Notes under the pieces: generated by a model
Seen by the model: the letters and a program-made list of their open reading frames with translations, nothing else
What the model was told of the DNA's origin: nothing
Database searches by the model: none
Shown: in pieces, positions 10,970 to 22,935 of the stretch
Layout of the letters: each line of letters opens with the position of its first letter
Numbering within the stretch: position 1 is the first letter of the stretch
NCBI GenBank assembly: GCA_964036315.1
Contig: OZ038479.1
Location: 60,515,393 to 60,579,392, forward strand
Origin: Acanthosepion esculentum
Lineage: Eukaryota > Mollusca > Cephalopoda > Sepiida > Sepiidae
Direction of reading: 5' to 3'
DNA length: 64,000 nucleotides
Made by a program: the position numbers and the translations under genes

Positions 10970-11514
10970 GGTCAAAAGAAAACTTTTATTGTTTGTTTAC
11001 AATCTTTTATTATTACTTTTCTGTTTAAAAAAAAAGAAAAAAAAACAACCTGTTTGTGTATTTTGGACGGTTTTAAGATGTTTCAGGTAAAGCAGACATA
11101 AACTGGCTATAAACCAAATAGGCCTGTTAGAAAATAGTCTGAAATGTAACACGTGGGACTGTATATATTAATGGGCCGTGGTACTCTAAAAAATGAAAAC
11201 GTGTGCAACCAAATATTAACATTCTCAAGTATAGGATTTCAGAAATTTTTAATTTAAATTCCAATTGCTAAAGCAGACCTTACAAATTAATATATTAATA
11301 AAGATTTGCATATTTCAGAAATATACAAGCTTTAAATGGAATCTGAAAAGCAAAACAGTTAGGGAGGGTGATTTCTTTTGAAATGTCTATTAAAATTAGA
11401 AGCAAGTCTGTTGCCATTTATAAACTATTCAAATAGGATGGTTGAAAGTATTGAATTGTGAACATTCAGGTAACTCATACTTAACTATTAAAACTGACTA
11501 CATAATCAAGGTCA
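10970..11514. repeat. AT-rich spacer, distal part of copy A
   Basis: No gene seen. Bases 11220-11330 (ctcaagtatag, then ccaattgctaa, then gcatatttcagaaatata) resemble 30620-30730 and 56095-56185, so the duplicated spacer extends to here. Runs of A lie at 11025-11045. Confidence 0.55.
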
Positions 11515-11780
11515 TAGCATAACACCATCTGTGGTAGAACTATGATGAAATGCTGCATGAATTCGCTCAATATCTTCAACAGATGTTCTCAGTTACCCAG
11601 CTCCCATTTTCTGCAAGACATTTCCTGTTCCCATAAACCTCTTGTACCAATCACAGATGCTAACACAATTTGATGTTTTATTTTTCATACTTTATACTGT
11701 AATTCTGCTGGACCTGAGTAACTGACTTAATCTCTATGAACGAGGATACAAATTTCCTTTTTCTCTTGCAGTGTTATCAT
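11515..11780 (-). pseudogene. IS630-superfamily transposase N-terminal (helix-turn-helix) relic
   Basis: On the minus strand from the ATG at 11780, and allowing frame changes, I can read KSVTQVQQNYSIKYEK, then SICDWYKRFMGTGNV, then VEDIERIHAAFHHS. This follows the N-terminal DNA-binding domain of a widespread animal transposase family with the pattern KSVxxVQRNFRxxY, SIRxWYxxFxxTGxV and VExVRxAF. Stops and frameshifts are frequent and the catalytic domain is not adjacent. A catalytic-domain piece of the same kind of transposase is at about 54.8-55.05 kb on the other strand. Confidence 0.6.
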
Positions 11781-11984
11781 TTTTGTAAAAAGTCAGTGAT
11801 CAATAATAAGCACTTTTTACATCTACCTGAAAAGACAAAAGAGAGTGACTTAAAAAGACAAATTATATATAAATTCAAACTTTAATAATATTTAACAAGA
11901 AGTGTATTGATGGATCAACTCTAATAGATACAATAAACTGTGGAAATATTTACATGATGCTCACTCTGTACAAGGCCCTAGAGC

Positions 11985-12065
11985 CACTCAAGGTAGAAGG
12001 TTACAGAATAAGAGGCATCACTCCATGCAAGGTGATAATGCCACCAAAATTCAAGGGACCACCAG
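11985..12065 (-). mobile_element. LINE 3' tail fragment
   Basis: 'gataatgccac' followed by 'aattcaaggga' is the reverse complement of the LINE tail seen at 26945-26990 (tcccttgaatcttagtggca). No coding part remains beside it. Confidence 0.5.
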
Positions 12066-12079
12066 AAGTGAAAGAGAAG

Positions 12080-12730
12080 GAAAAGATTTTAGAAGGAACT
12101 TGAAACCCAGTCATAAAAAGGAAACAAGGATTTACATTATTTGGACTGTTGTCCTCATCTTTATTGTCATATTCACAATGGGCCATTGTACACTCTGGCC
12201 TTCTTCAGGTGATATATGTTGGAATTTTGAACCAAATCCTTTCTAGTTCCATGTGCGATACTTTTTCTGGATATCTCAGTTTCAGTTATTTCCCTTTAGT
12301 AACTCAACTCTTCAAGTTTTTGTTCACCTCCGCTTTGGCCAGGTATTGAACTCAAAACTCTCAAGGGTCAAGTCACTGGATTACTTCAACCAACACTTTA
12401 ATCTACTGGCCAATATGTCCTTGGGGAATAGGACAATAACGATGAGGACAACAGTCTGAACAATCTTTTACATAGTGTAACTAGTTACAATTAGAAATAT
12501 AGACAAAAGGAAACAAGGAAGAAACCACTTCTCCTGTTCAAAGACCAAGGAGGAGTGTGAGCCAGATAAGTGAGGGAAAAAAGTAAATAATAAGTTCAGT
12601 GTTTTAGGCTAGAAGTATAGGGTTAAAGTAGACTTCAGAAGGAACTGGAAACTCAATCCTAAACCAGAAACAACTCTACTCCTGTGCAAAAGACTGGAGA
12701 GGAGTGTGAGCAGGACCATGGACAGATAAT
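12080..12730. repeat. Short dispersed repeats sharing 'agaaggaactggaaac' and 'aggagtgtgag'
   Basis: Similar segments occur at 12085-12130, 12505-12565, 12600-12715 and 35330-35460. The consensus elements are 'agaaggaactggaaac', 'aaacaag', 'ctctactcctg' and 'aggagtgtgag'. No convincing coding frame. The family is not identified. Confidence 0.55.
12290..12425 (-). mobile_element. tRNA-derived SINE-like fragment
   Basis: On the minus strand the segment reads 'ttggccagtagattaaagtg' (A-box-like), then about 60 bases later 'gagttcaatacc' (B-box-like). This spacing resembles a tRNA-derived polymerase III promoter. It is divergent and differs from the 5S-headed SINE family elsewhere in the window. 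Confidence 0.45.
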
Positions 12731-13064
12731 TTACTGACCCTGTATATTTTAGAAGTTTATAGTTCTCTCTATTGCTTATAAAAGTGTAAATGTGTTTCAT
12801 GAATGTTTTCTTTTCTATGTATATTTGCATCTGGGGTTTAAAAATTGAAACTTGAGCAAACCCAACTCGTCATACATTTGACATTATTGAGGGCTTGTGA
12901 AGATCCACCATGCTGTTCACAGTGGATGATAATGCATTCCAACATGTATTCATAGTACACAATGTCAAAAATGGAATGTCCCATCCATTTGGCATCCACT
13001 ATCACGCCCTGTTCAAATTCTTATAATTCATGTTTCCTTACAAACTTGATTTATCATATGTCGG
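12731..13064. other. Spacer, no gene seen
   Basis: Only short frames; composition like the surrounding spacer. Confidence 0.4.
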
Positions 13065-13430
13065 CTTTTATGGTCATACCATGCTGAAACCCTAGTTCTC
13101 ATACAATTACCAACTTTAAACAACATTGTTAGATGAGTGACCACTTGGGAATACCAGGTACTTTACGCAAGGATGTGTAGGTGGTGCAATAGATAATAGC
13201 TCAGAAATTGAAATCAGAACCAATTCCAGTTGGGTTCATCATATTCACTTACATACAAATATCCTTCAGAAAGGTATGAATCTATCTCTTCTTCCCTGCC
13301 GGCTATGGGTGAATTAGTAAGACTTGTATCAGTAAAGAACATCATTATCTCCAAAGAAATCTTATTATCTTCTGGCTTTAAATAACTGGCAAATGTTTGA
13401 TAAACTGTAAAAATAAAACAATCCTATCGT
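13065..13430 (+). mobile_element. Chimeric 5S/tRNA SINE, plus orientation, nearly full length
   Basis: A decayed 5S-rRNA-like head (ttatggtcataccatgctga, then gatgagtgaccacttgggaa, then taccaggtac) is followed by a tRNA-like part (gtaggtggtgcaatagataa). The body includes 'gctatgggtgaattagtaag' and ends with 'tctggctttaaataactggc'. The order is the same as in the intact copy at 29165-29557. Confidence 0.85.
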
Positions 13431-14094
13431 ATGTTAGAGGTCAACTGATGTAGATCTTGGCATGTCCAGGAATATCAAGGTGTGGTGACATCACCTACCA
13501 TGACCTTTACATAATGCTATCCTATGACTTTTGGCACATCAAGGTATATAAGTTATTAGAGTCACCCAAACATGATGAGGTGGGGTGGGGGGAACAAATT
13601 TTGCTATTGTTATCCATTTTAATCGGGAGAAAATATTAATGTCATCTTTATATTCTGCATAACAACCACCCTCTTTCACTTAGTAATTGTGCTAATTGCT
13701 TTAACTATTAAAAAGACTCACGCCAAAACTTTGAGTGCTAGTATCTATAAATTATTAAGAAATTTATTAGGAAATGAGAACTGAAAAAAACATGAAGATT
13801 ATTTTGAGAGAGGAAAAGAGTTCTGACCAACACAATGGCAGACTTGATATAAATATATCAAGAGTTCAAAAAATAGCTTACAAATAAGTTACATGAGCAA
13901 GATGACAGAGCAAACACACACAATGGTTATGGCTGTATGGATGAGGCCAGCCTTGTTGATGTGGGCAAATCCATTTTGCTGTGTATTACTCCTCATATGA
14001 ATAAGGTTATCAAATAGGAGAGGGTCTTTCAATTTCCAAACAAGTAAATCATGATGCTAACCTCCAGAAGAGGTACTCATCACACCTTCTCTAG

Positions 14095-14525
14095 CTAACA
14101 TTTTCTGCAGACATGAAGTGGAAAGATTATATTAAATCAATTAGTAGGTCTGCTGCTAGGAAATGTGGTTCACTGTATAGTTAGACAATTTTTCTCATCA
14201 GAAATTATCTTACATATTTATGAGTCTACAATTCATCCATGCTTTGAATATTGCTGCAACATCTGGCCTAGTGCTCTTGTTATATATTAGGGATTCTTGA
14301 TAAAATCCAAAGAAGAATCTGCAATGTTATTGGTTCTGACCTGTCATATTAGCTTCAGTCACTTCCTGCTTTAATGTAACTTTCTTGTGCCTTTTCTATA
14401 AATGCTTTCATGGTAATTGTTCTGAAGAACCTTCCTCTATGGTTCCTAGACTTTATGAATTTAAGCACAGTACTAGATTGGTTGTAAGGTCACATCATTT
14501 TACAGTTTACATAAAACACATTAAA
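14095..14525 (+). mobile_element. LINE fragment (C-terminal end of reverse transcriptase ORF)
   Basis: With frame changes and stops the plus strand reads SADMKWKDYIKSISRSAARK, then CGSLYS, then LDKIQRRICNVIGSDLS, then FSINAFMVIVLKN. This matches the end of jockey/CR1-like LINE ORF2 proteins, as does the minus-strand copy at 31824-32156 (FAADMKWKDYIESIARSAAK). 5'-truncated and inactive. Confidence 0.75.
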
Positions 14526-15290
14526 AAAAATTATTTCTAAATTATAAATTTCCCAGCATCTCTCATTCATGTGCATATGCAAGTTACATCAATGTAAACA
14601 AACCTAGTCCGACAATGTCCAAAGGGATAAAATGCGCCACACTAAAACTTTTTCCACTTTGTCATACATCTTTTCTCTAAAACTGTTCTTGATATATAAA
14701 AGAATTTATATATTGTTATCCCATATATATGTAGGAATCTGTGTGTGAATGAGCATGTGTATGTATGTATGTATGTATGTATATTCAAACAATAAATAAA
14801 ATACAGTTACAAACATGACCTTTGATAATTAACCCCCTAATAAGATAACACCAAGCCATGTAAAAAACTATTAACTACTAAACAAGAAAAATTATAATAT
14901 GGGCAAATGAAGCTATTTAAACAAATATTTCCTTTGCTATATAAGTATTAATTTTGCATTCATGTTTGTAAATGAGTAATTTTCCAAAATTTGTTTCATT
15001 TTTATCTTATCTCATGCTATGATGTTTATAAACTTTCTTACTGTGATTAAATAGGAACTCATTATCAAGGGCACATATTGACTGGATTTTTTCTGAATTA
15101 CTGAAATGCTTTTGGAAATATATTAGTTTTTCTAAAAAAAATATTTACTGGGTGAATTTTTACTCAGCACAAATTATCATTATTCATTTGTTTGAAAATC
15201 AACACTATATCAATGCAATCTGTAAAAATTCATTATGTTAAATTTTTTATAAATAAGGCAAAAGACTTGTTTTCATAAAACTTTTCTGTG
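14526..15290. other. AT-rich spacer with a (TATG)n microsatellite
   Basis: A 'gtat' repeat lies at about 14758-14782. No gene seen. Confidence 0.5.
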
Positions 15291-17890
15291 CTTGCAGATA
15301 CTGACTGCAGTGAAAAACTGAATCAGGGAAGAGTTGAAATTCACTTTACATTAATATCTCAAATATATTAAGGTATTTTATTTAAAAGCCCCTGAAAAGG
15401 AATGTTCAGCCGAAAATATTTTGTTTATTTGAAAGAAATGAAAATTCATATTCATGTATTAAAAAAAAAAAGAAAACATCCCAAAATTTTCATGGACAAA
15501 TTCCTATTCACTGGATCCAACTGTTTTGCATGAAATGAATGCAGTATACCCTCCTTTTCATTCATGTGTACCTCAAATTGTATGTGTGCAGAGATGTGAA
15601 ACCAACTGATTATTAACACTGACACATTGCTCTACATATATTGCTTTTTAAAAGTTAATTTTCTATCTTTCAACACAGAAACTTTTTGTGAAAGACAACT
15701 CCAAACCTTATGATTCACCTACCAAACTGACAAGTGCCCTTTTTTCTTTAAGATGGAACTATTTTGATATGTGTAGGTATACACAACTCAAGCTGCTACA
15801 AGTTTTAAAAACACAACTATGAAATTTTCAACTTTAAAAATACAAAACGAAACTGAAAATTGAAATAGTGACATAATTTAAATAGACATAAAATAAAAAC
15901 TAATCATACCACACGAGAAAGAATTGTAGCTTTGGAAATAGGATAGATTAAATTTTGTTTACATACTAATTTCTCTAAAAATAAGCCTACACTAAATGAG
16001 ATAGCAGTTGAAATGAAAGGAAAGGAAATTTCACTATTTTGATACATGGTAAACTAGGGTAGTTTGGGATACCTAATAAAAGTACTTATTTTGTTTGCAA
16101 TTGTACATATAAATCTTTCACTGGCCTAGAATAAATTAATATACAGATATGAATTCATATTTTCTACCACCAGCTATGGGTATATTAAAAAACTGGGCTC
16201 TTGTCTTGGTTGGTCAACAAAAGAGATTCTTTCTGAAATACTTTGTAAATTTTCTTTTATTTTTTAAATGCTTTATCCCTTCAGAATGTAAGCAACTGTA
16301 ACTCTCCACAGGTTCCTTCTTGTTTATTATTTGTGACTTGCCATGCATTCTTCTGAAAGATTATCAACCGTTTCATTCTCACAGACTGATTGCAACCATA
16401 GGCTATAAAGCACAGTCTATGCAGCTATTTAACCCATAGCTGTAAGATGAAGAGATTATTAATGCCTTTCACAAGGGCATTTATGTAAAAAAACACTGGG
16501 AACAGAGTAAGAACTTGTATTAAGTTTGCCAATTCCACTTTCTGCACAGATATCCATTACAATACTTACCTTTCCCTATACAAGTGCAAGTGACTAAGAA
16601 AATACAGTAATTATCAAGATTATGATGACTTTATTTCATGAGTATAAAATAAAAGATAACTCACAAGGTTCATACAATGACTTGTCCTATTTGCACTTGT
16701 ATACATAAATTTTGGATTGACCTGCATGAATATATGTAAGATATTTTCTTTTGCAATATGCTTTTGTCTTTGTGTATTCAATGAAAACAAAACATGACAA
16801 AATGATGGTTTCTATGTCAGCAAGTTTATTTTTAAATGATAATTTGTAAAGATATTGTTTCAGAAGACTACAGTTTATATTTGAAAAGCTTTTTTTAGGT
16901 TTCAATAAATTATCTCCCTACTTGATAAACCATGTATCTCAAATTTTCATACACTAAACTGTCCTGATAACATTTATGCATACCCTTTTGACTGAACTGT
17001 ATATTAATATTCATTTTCACTTGTAATATCTTTCTCTCTTACAGTTTTCAATGTAAATTTCAATGAAAATAAAGTTTCTTACATTTCATTTGTGATTTGG
17101 ATTTTTGTAAAGTTACATTCTGTAAAAAATGGACATTCATAAATATTATAAAATGATAGTTTCTATGTCAGCAAGTTTATTTTTAAATGATTAAAGATAT
17201 TGGTTCAGTAAACTAAGGTTTATAACATGGAAGTATTTGAAAGTGCTTTTCAGTGATAAATACCCTGAAACATCAAACCACAAAAAAACATGGTTTCTTT
17301 TCACTGTATTGTGATGCCTATTTCAATTTTATATTATCTGAAAATAATTTATGACAGTTTTAACTAGAATATTTTTTTCAGTGTATGATCCCATATCAGA
17401 CACTAAATTTAACTTCTGTCAAATTGCATTTCCATAAACATCACCAGAATTTTGTAAGTTTTGAATGCACGCAAATTGAATTTTCTACAAATGCAAGTAC
17501 AAAAATTTGAAAATTATATGGCTTCTATAATATAAATATAACATATCATAGCATATTCAGATTACACACCAAATTTGACTTGTCTGAAAATGCAGATCTG
17601 CAAGCATCATAAGAATGTTATTTCTCCCTAGACAGCTTTCCAAATATGACTTCCATGTGAATGCATATTCACAAAATTATTGTTTCTCTCCAGTATCATA
17701 CATTGACTTGTCTTTTTTTCCATTGTTTTCAATGTACATTTTAATGAAACTGCAGATTCTTACATTTCTCTTGTCATTTCACAGATATTTGTAGACTTAC
17801 ATTCTGTGAGATTGTTGATTCACAAACTAGAAAATATTAGTTTGTATGTTAGCATATTTATTTTTAAATGAGATATGCATAAAAAATATT
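15291..17890. repeat. 3' flank of ZNF1, shared with the other zinc-finger loci and internally repeated
   Basis: Segments such as 'gaatgttcagccgaaaatat', 'ttttgtttatttgaaa' and 'ttcatatt' match 32745-32800, 33990-34030, 34195-34290 and 40215-40265. Within this flank a block containing 'tcagcaagtttatttttaaa' occurs at 16816 and 17168, with a related form at 17850. Blocks 'ttcttacatttc' at 17077 and 17757 are also repeated. Degenerate finger remnants persist at about 17560-17640 (ccaaatttgacttgtctgaa). A SINE body fragment (atttaacccatagctgtaag) lies at 16428-16500. No independent gene seen. Confidence 0.75.
17857..17862 (-). promoter_or_regulatory. Candidate poly(A) signal AATAAA for ZNF1
   Basis: On the minus strand AATAAA occurs 40 bases after the ZNF1 stop at 17902. 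In such AT-rich DNA the hexamer is common, so this is only a candidate. Confidence 0.3.
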
Positions 17891-17901
17891 GTTTCGCATG
17901 A

Positions 17902-18972
17902 TTATGTTTTATAACTATTGTGTGTTTGCATGTGCTTTCTACATTGTGAATTGTTTGCAAATTTAGATCCACAAATTCCACAAGAATATTTCTTTCCAGC
18001 ATGTAGTTGCTTGTGTTTCTTCAAATTTGAAGAATATGCAAATGATACATTGCAGATTTTACAAGAATATGGTTTTTCTCCTGTGTGAGTTCGCATATGG
18101 GACACTAAGTTAGACTTCCATGAAAATGCACATCCACAAATTTCACAAGAATAAGGTTTATCTCCAGTGTGTGTTTGCATGTGACTCACCAAATTTGACT
18201 TCTGGAAAAATGCAGATCCACAAACTTCACAAGAATATGGTTTCTCTCCAGTATGTCTTCGCATATGACGCACCAAATGTGACTTCTGTGAAAATGTAGA
18301 TCCACAAACTTCGCAAGAATATGGTTTTTCTCCAGTGTGTGTATGCCTGTGACTCACCAAACTTGACTTCACTGAAAATGCAGATCCACAAAGTTCACAA
18401 GCATATGGCTTTTCTCCAGTGTGTATTCGCATATGACAATCCAAATCTGACTTCCGGGAAAATGCATATCCACAAACTTCACAAGAATATGGTTTCTCTC
18501 CAGTGTGTATTCGCATATGACATTCCAAAAGTGACTTCTGTGAAAATGCAGAGCCACAAACTTCACAAGAATATGGTTTCTCACCGGTGTGTGTTCGCAT
18601 ATGGTGCACCAAATATGATTTCCTTGAAAATGCAGAGCCACAAATTTCACAAGAATAGGGTTTTTCTCCAGTGTGTGTTCGCTTATGGGACACTAAATCT
18701 GACTTCTGTGAAAATGCTGATCCACAGAATTCACAAGAATGTGGTTTTTCGCCAGTGTGTGTACGCATATGGCGCAATAAATCTGATTTCAGTGTAAATG
18801 CAGATCCACAAACTTTGCATGAATATGGTTTCTCTCCAGTGTGTTTCCGCATATGGCGCACCAACCATGACTTCCGTGAAAATGTAGATTTACAAACATC
18901 ACAAAAATGTCCTTTTTCTTCTGTGTATGTAGCCATATGGCTCACCAAATGTGACTTGTCTGAAAAATCCAT
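17902..18972 (-). CDS. ZNF1: C2H2 zinc-finger protein, 12 intact fingers
   Basis: An open frame of 356 residues from the ATG at 18972. It is almost entirely C2H2 fingers of the form C-x2-C-x12-H-x3-H joined by [12 protein letters not shown] linkers, typical of sequence-specific DNA-binding nuclear proteins. After a degenerate start (SHMATYTEEK, with Y in place of the last H) come 12 fingers from HFCDVC to the C-terminal HMQTH. Most have the pattern [16 protein letters not shown]. The last two differ (FAYSSNLKKHKQLHAGKKYSC and a finger with C replacing the core L). They form a family-specific C-terminal module also seen in ZNF4. Upstream of 18972 the same strand shows interrupted finger remnants, so the true start may be in a spliced upstream exon or lost. 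No effector domain (KRAB, BTB, SCAN) is visible. The best candidate for a working gene here. Confidence 0.9.
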   Translation of the reverse strand: MDFSDKSHLVSHMATYTEEKGHFCDVCKSTFSRKSWLVRHMRKHTGEKPYSCKVCGSAFTLKSDLLRHMRTHTGEKPHSCEFCGSAFSQKSDLVSHKRTHTGEKPYSCEICGSAFSRKSYLVHHMRTHTGEKPYSCEVCGSAFSQKSLLECHMRIHTGEKPYSCEVCGYAFSRKSDLDCHMRIHTGEKPYACELCGSAFSVKSSLVSHRHTHTGEKPYSCEVCGSTFSQKSHLVRHMRRHTGEKPYSCEVCGSAFFQKSNLVSHMQTHTGDKPYSCEICGCAFSWKSNLVSHMRTHTGEKPYSCKICNVSFAYSSNLKKHKQLHAGKKYSCGICGSKFANNSQCRKHMQTHNSYKT

Positions 18973-19330
18973 TGTGTATAGACATTACACCAAAAAAGAA
19001 CAAAAATATTGTTTCTGTCTAGTGTGTGTTTCCATAGGGAACTCTAAAACTTTAATTGTTAACTTTAAACTAGATTTGCAAAGAATATGGTTTCTCAGAA
19101 ATGTTTACTAATGTTTATATATAACATAGTTTTTGGAGAAAAGATAAACCACACACTTCAAAGTATTACTAGTTAATATTCACTGTGATATTTTTGAAAA
19201 TGTAGATATATATCTTTAACAGGAAACAGCAGCATATATTTTCACTGTTCTTGATGACAATTCAAGGGTTTTGTTTTCCAATGACAATTTTTATGTAAAT
19301 CCAAATTTCTTTGTACAACTGGAACATCTG
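18973..19330 (-). other. Degenerate N-terminal exon of ZNF1 with conserved splice acceptor
   Basis: On the minus strand a pyrimidine tract ending TTCACAG meets ATG at 19327. The same acceptor-plus-ATG arrangement is found upstream of ZNF2 (35640) and ZNF3 (44865). Between it and ZNF1 are conserved bits (cacagtgaatatt, gtgtgtggtttatctttt) and broken finger remnants with stops. This is probably the start of the ancestral last coding exon. Confidence 0.6.
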
Positions 19331-22300
19331 TGAACCAAAAGCAAAAAAAATATATATATATATTGACAGAGACAGGAAATAAAATACAACCTAAATGTTT
19401 TTTTTTAAATACACAGTAATCTTTTTAAAAATTAGTAAGCAAATATTTTAAGCAAATTAATATTTTATTAAATTTTAGATACTTTGGCTTTATAGCTATA
19501 CTTTCAAAGAAATTTCCTGAAAAAAATTGTGAGAAAATGACCAATAAATTTTTATTTTATTATTAGTATGTCTCTTATAAAATTTTAATGTATTTTATTA
19601 ATATTATTGCTTCTTATTTCTTTTTTTATTCCTAATAATTTTTAAAGTATTAATTTTTTGTAATTAACTTTTATATTATTTCCATTCTGAGAATTTGAAA
19701 TTCATAATTATTGAATTTTTATCATATTTAAAATTTTATTATTATTCAGAATTTATTCACACTTTTATATTGTTGTGGGATTCACCACTTTTGAATTGAG
19801 GAATTTTTAACTTAATTTCCGATTCCAAAAAGGATTCTTGGGATTGTTTTTTTTTTGCTTAAAACTTAATTTTCCATTCCTGGTAATAATGATAAAAAAG
19901 ATACAAAATATTTATTGATTTTAAACTATCAGTAAAACTAAAGTCTATAGATCATAATAACACCTAAGTATGATGTAAATTTATTTTACTTGTGTAAAAA
20001 AAAAAAAAAAAATACAGATGCAAGCTTCTACTCAGTTCTCAAACTTTCTTTAAAGTTTGTTAGTTTAAAGTCTGATTCAGCTCAAAATAAAATTTTTATT
20101 TTTAATTTCTTTTTAAACATTGTTAATTCATCCATTTAATATTATAAATTATTAATTTAATAATTATAATCAAAATTATATAATATAAACACAAAATGAA
20201 TTCACATTGTTGTTCTGCCAGGCACTCTTTTAAGACAGTTTTCATTATTTTTTAATTTATAAAAAAGAAAAAAAAATGATTTAATGTCGCTTTTGATTTT
20301 TTCACATAAAAAACTGACCTTGTATCACAAATTGTCCTCATGGTGAGGCAGTTAAATTACAATTTGTTTTATAATAGTTTTAATCCATAAAATCATTTTC
20401 TAGTCTCAGTTATTGAAGAGATTTATTTTTGTTTATGTACTATGCTATGTACATAAAATTAAAATATTCTTTTCAATAACTGAGAATGAAAAAAGTAAAC
20501 ATTTTCTTTATGAAACTTAAATTTGTTTTTACAAAATTCAGATATTTCTTAAAACTGTATAGCTTTCAAAAATGTATTTTCGTCTTTATTTACTTAAAAA
20601 AAAAACTTTTATCTGAAGTTTAAAAAGTTTGAAGTTGAAAAAAAGCCTTTTTTTGTATTAGAAAACCTAAAATTTAATTTCCATTAAAAATTGTATTTAA
20701 TTTTATTTTACTAATATTTTTCTTTGGCAAAATTGAGCTTTCTGATGTTAAATTATTATGACATTTAAAACATTTTGAGCTTCTCTTCTCATTTATTCCT
20801 CCTCAGAGCCAAACGAGATGCAAGTGTATAAAAAAGTTAAAAATGAGTATTTTTATCTCATTTTTAAAATAAAACTAGTAAAATTTCATATTCTAATAAT
20901 TTAATAAACAACTGAAAAAATATCAATTACATGCAACAAATACACATTCACAGTTGTTCTTGTCCTTATGAAAATTTTAATCATTTTTAATGCTTTGTAA
21001 CAGTTGAATCTCATATCTTATAAAATGATCATGTTGGATATCAGTGTTATTTAGCTTTCAATTTCCTAACATTTTTTAAAATTCATTGTAAAGTTTGTTA
21101 AAATTGCTTATATCTCTTTTTAAAAAAATCAAGAGATGTTTTTACTGTTTTGTTGCAATTTTACTCTTTTTTTCTTTTAACAAAAATAAAACATTTTTTG
21201 ATTCTTTTTGAAATTATTAAATTTTTTATTTGTTAGGAATTTACTTTAGACAGTAAAACTTAAATTTGAAATTGAAAATCTTTTATTATTTATTTATTAA
21301 ATTGTTGTGATAATTCATATTTAATTCTAATTAAATGTCTGTAAGCAAATTTAAAATTTTCATCTATTTTTTTTCACTGTCCTGAAGAATTAGGTACTCT
21401 TTGTACTTTATCAAAATATATGCATGAGTTAAACCACAATACATAGGCTGATGCCTTTCTGCTTAGAGTATTATTGTTGCAATATTATATATATATTAGA
21501 GTGTCCCTTATTTTTTTTGTGTGCAGGCTGAAATTGAACTGTTACCCCTAAATTTGTTCCATTCATTGAAAAATGCCACATATAAAATTTTAAGGAGGTT
21601 ACATAAATATTTAGAGGGTGCCTTTGCTTGTTAAAACTTAAAAGATGGAGAAAAAAATCCTTTTTTATTTTACAATTAAAATCAAACCATTATAAGTTGA
21701 ATCTTTACAAATTATACACATTAGAAAACTAGAAATATTTTTATCTAACAGTGAAAAATTTGAATTTTAACCAATGTTTATTTTCAGACCCCAATTATGG
21801 AAAGATATCCAATGCCAAGCAGAAAAGTGTAGTGTGGAAGTATTTTTAAGATTTCTGATGATAGCCAAAGTAAAGCAATATGTCAACTGTAACTAAAGTG
21901 ATTTATGTAAAGAAATTGTTCTCTTTATTGTTTAAACTCTTATCTAATTTTTTAAATAAAAATATCTAAATTTATTTCATAAATTTTTGTATTCATTTTT
22001 CAACTACTACATGTTTTATTAATAAATGTACTTTGTTCATTAAGTTTCCCAAACCAACAGTAGGGAACTGGAAATAATGAATTTGAATCATTGTAGGTAT
22101 CAGAATAGGGAATCATATCAGAATCAGAAACACTATTGGGAATTGTATCAGAATCAGTAAAAAATATTGGTATTGTCCCATCATTAGTCTTCATGACAGT
22201 TCATTAAAATTACAGATTTTAAAATTTCTGATTTATTTTCCTGAAACACGCTACTGATTCATAATTCCTTAATTTGTTTTTTTTAAATTACCCCTAAGCC

Positions 22301-22935
22301 CCACACTGCTATACTTCAAATGTTTTTCTATAGTTACATAAAGTGATCTCTGAAGATGTTATTTCTGTAAAAATTTCTGTAATATCAAATGTGAACATAC
22401 TGAAAATTCTTTTACAAAAATAACTCAATAAACCTCAAAAAATTATTTTTTGACAGTTGATGTTTTCATAAATTAATAAGACATTATTTTCTTTCTTTAT
22501 TGTACAGAAAAAAATCTATACTTAATATTTTTTTTAATTGCTTGTAATTTTTAGGTGCAATTTTGAAATTCATCCTGTTGCTGTTTGTAAGAAGAGTTTT
22601 TTTTGTATTAAATAGAGACATGTTTGAAGAATTAAAAATGTAAAGTTTAATGCCATTTATTTTCTCATGTTAACCTTTTTTAAAAGAATTTTTTTTTATT
22701 TTAACGACTGTTAGATTATCTTTGGTATGGATGTTAAATAAATCTGAATTGCCAATTTGACTACGTTTCACTATTGGAAGAGTAAAATAAAATGATATTT
22801 GATAATTCAATAACCCTTAAATTCAGAATAATTAAAAAAGCATACATATTGTGGGCAATTGGGGATATTTTATGACATGAAACAAGTATGAAAATAAAAA
22901 ATAAAAGCAATGTAAAATATCATTTAACTTAGGTA
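19331..22935. other. Long, extremely AT-rich spacer
   Basis: Dominated by A and T runs with many stops in all frames. Longest frames are about 60-70 residues and lack recognisable features. A (TA)n stretch lies near 19350-19364 and another near 21485. I see no gene, SINE head or LTR end. Confidence 0.6.

Noticed and set aside
18321..19111. Plus-strand frames opposite ZNF1
   Set aside because: Antisense shadows of the finger repeat, with no independent domain.
22000..22194. Minus-strand frame with repeated SDSD/IPNS-like residues
   Set aside because: Short, caused by a local 'gaatcag' repeat, with no supporting context.
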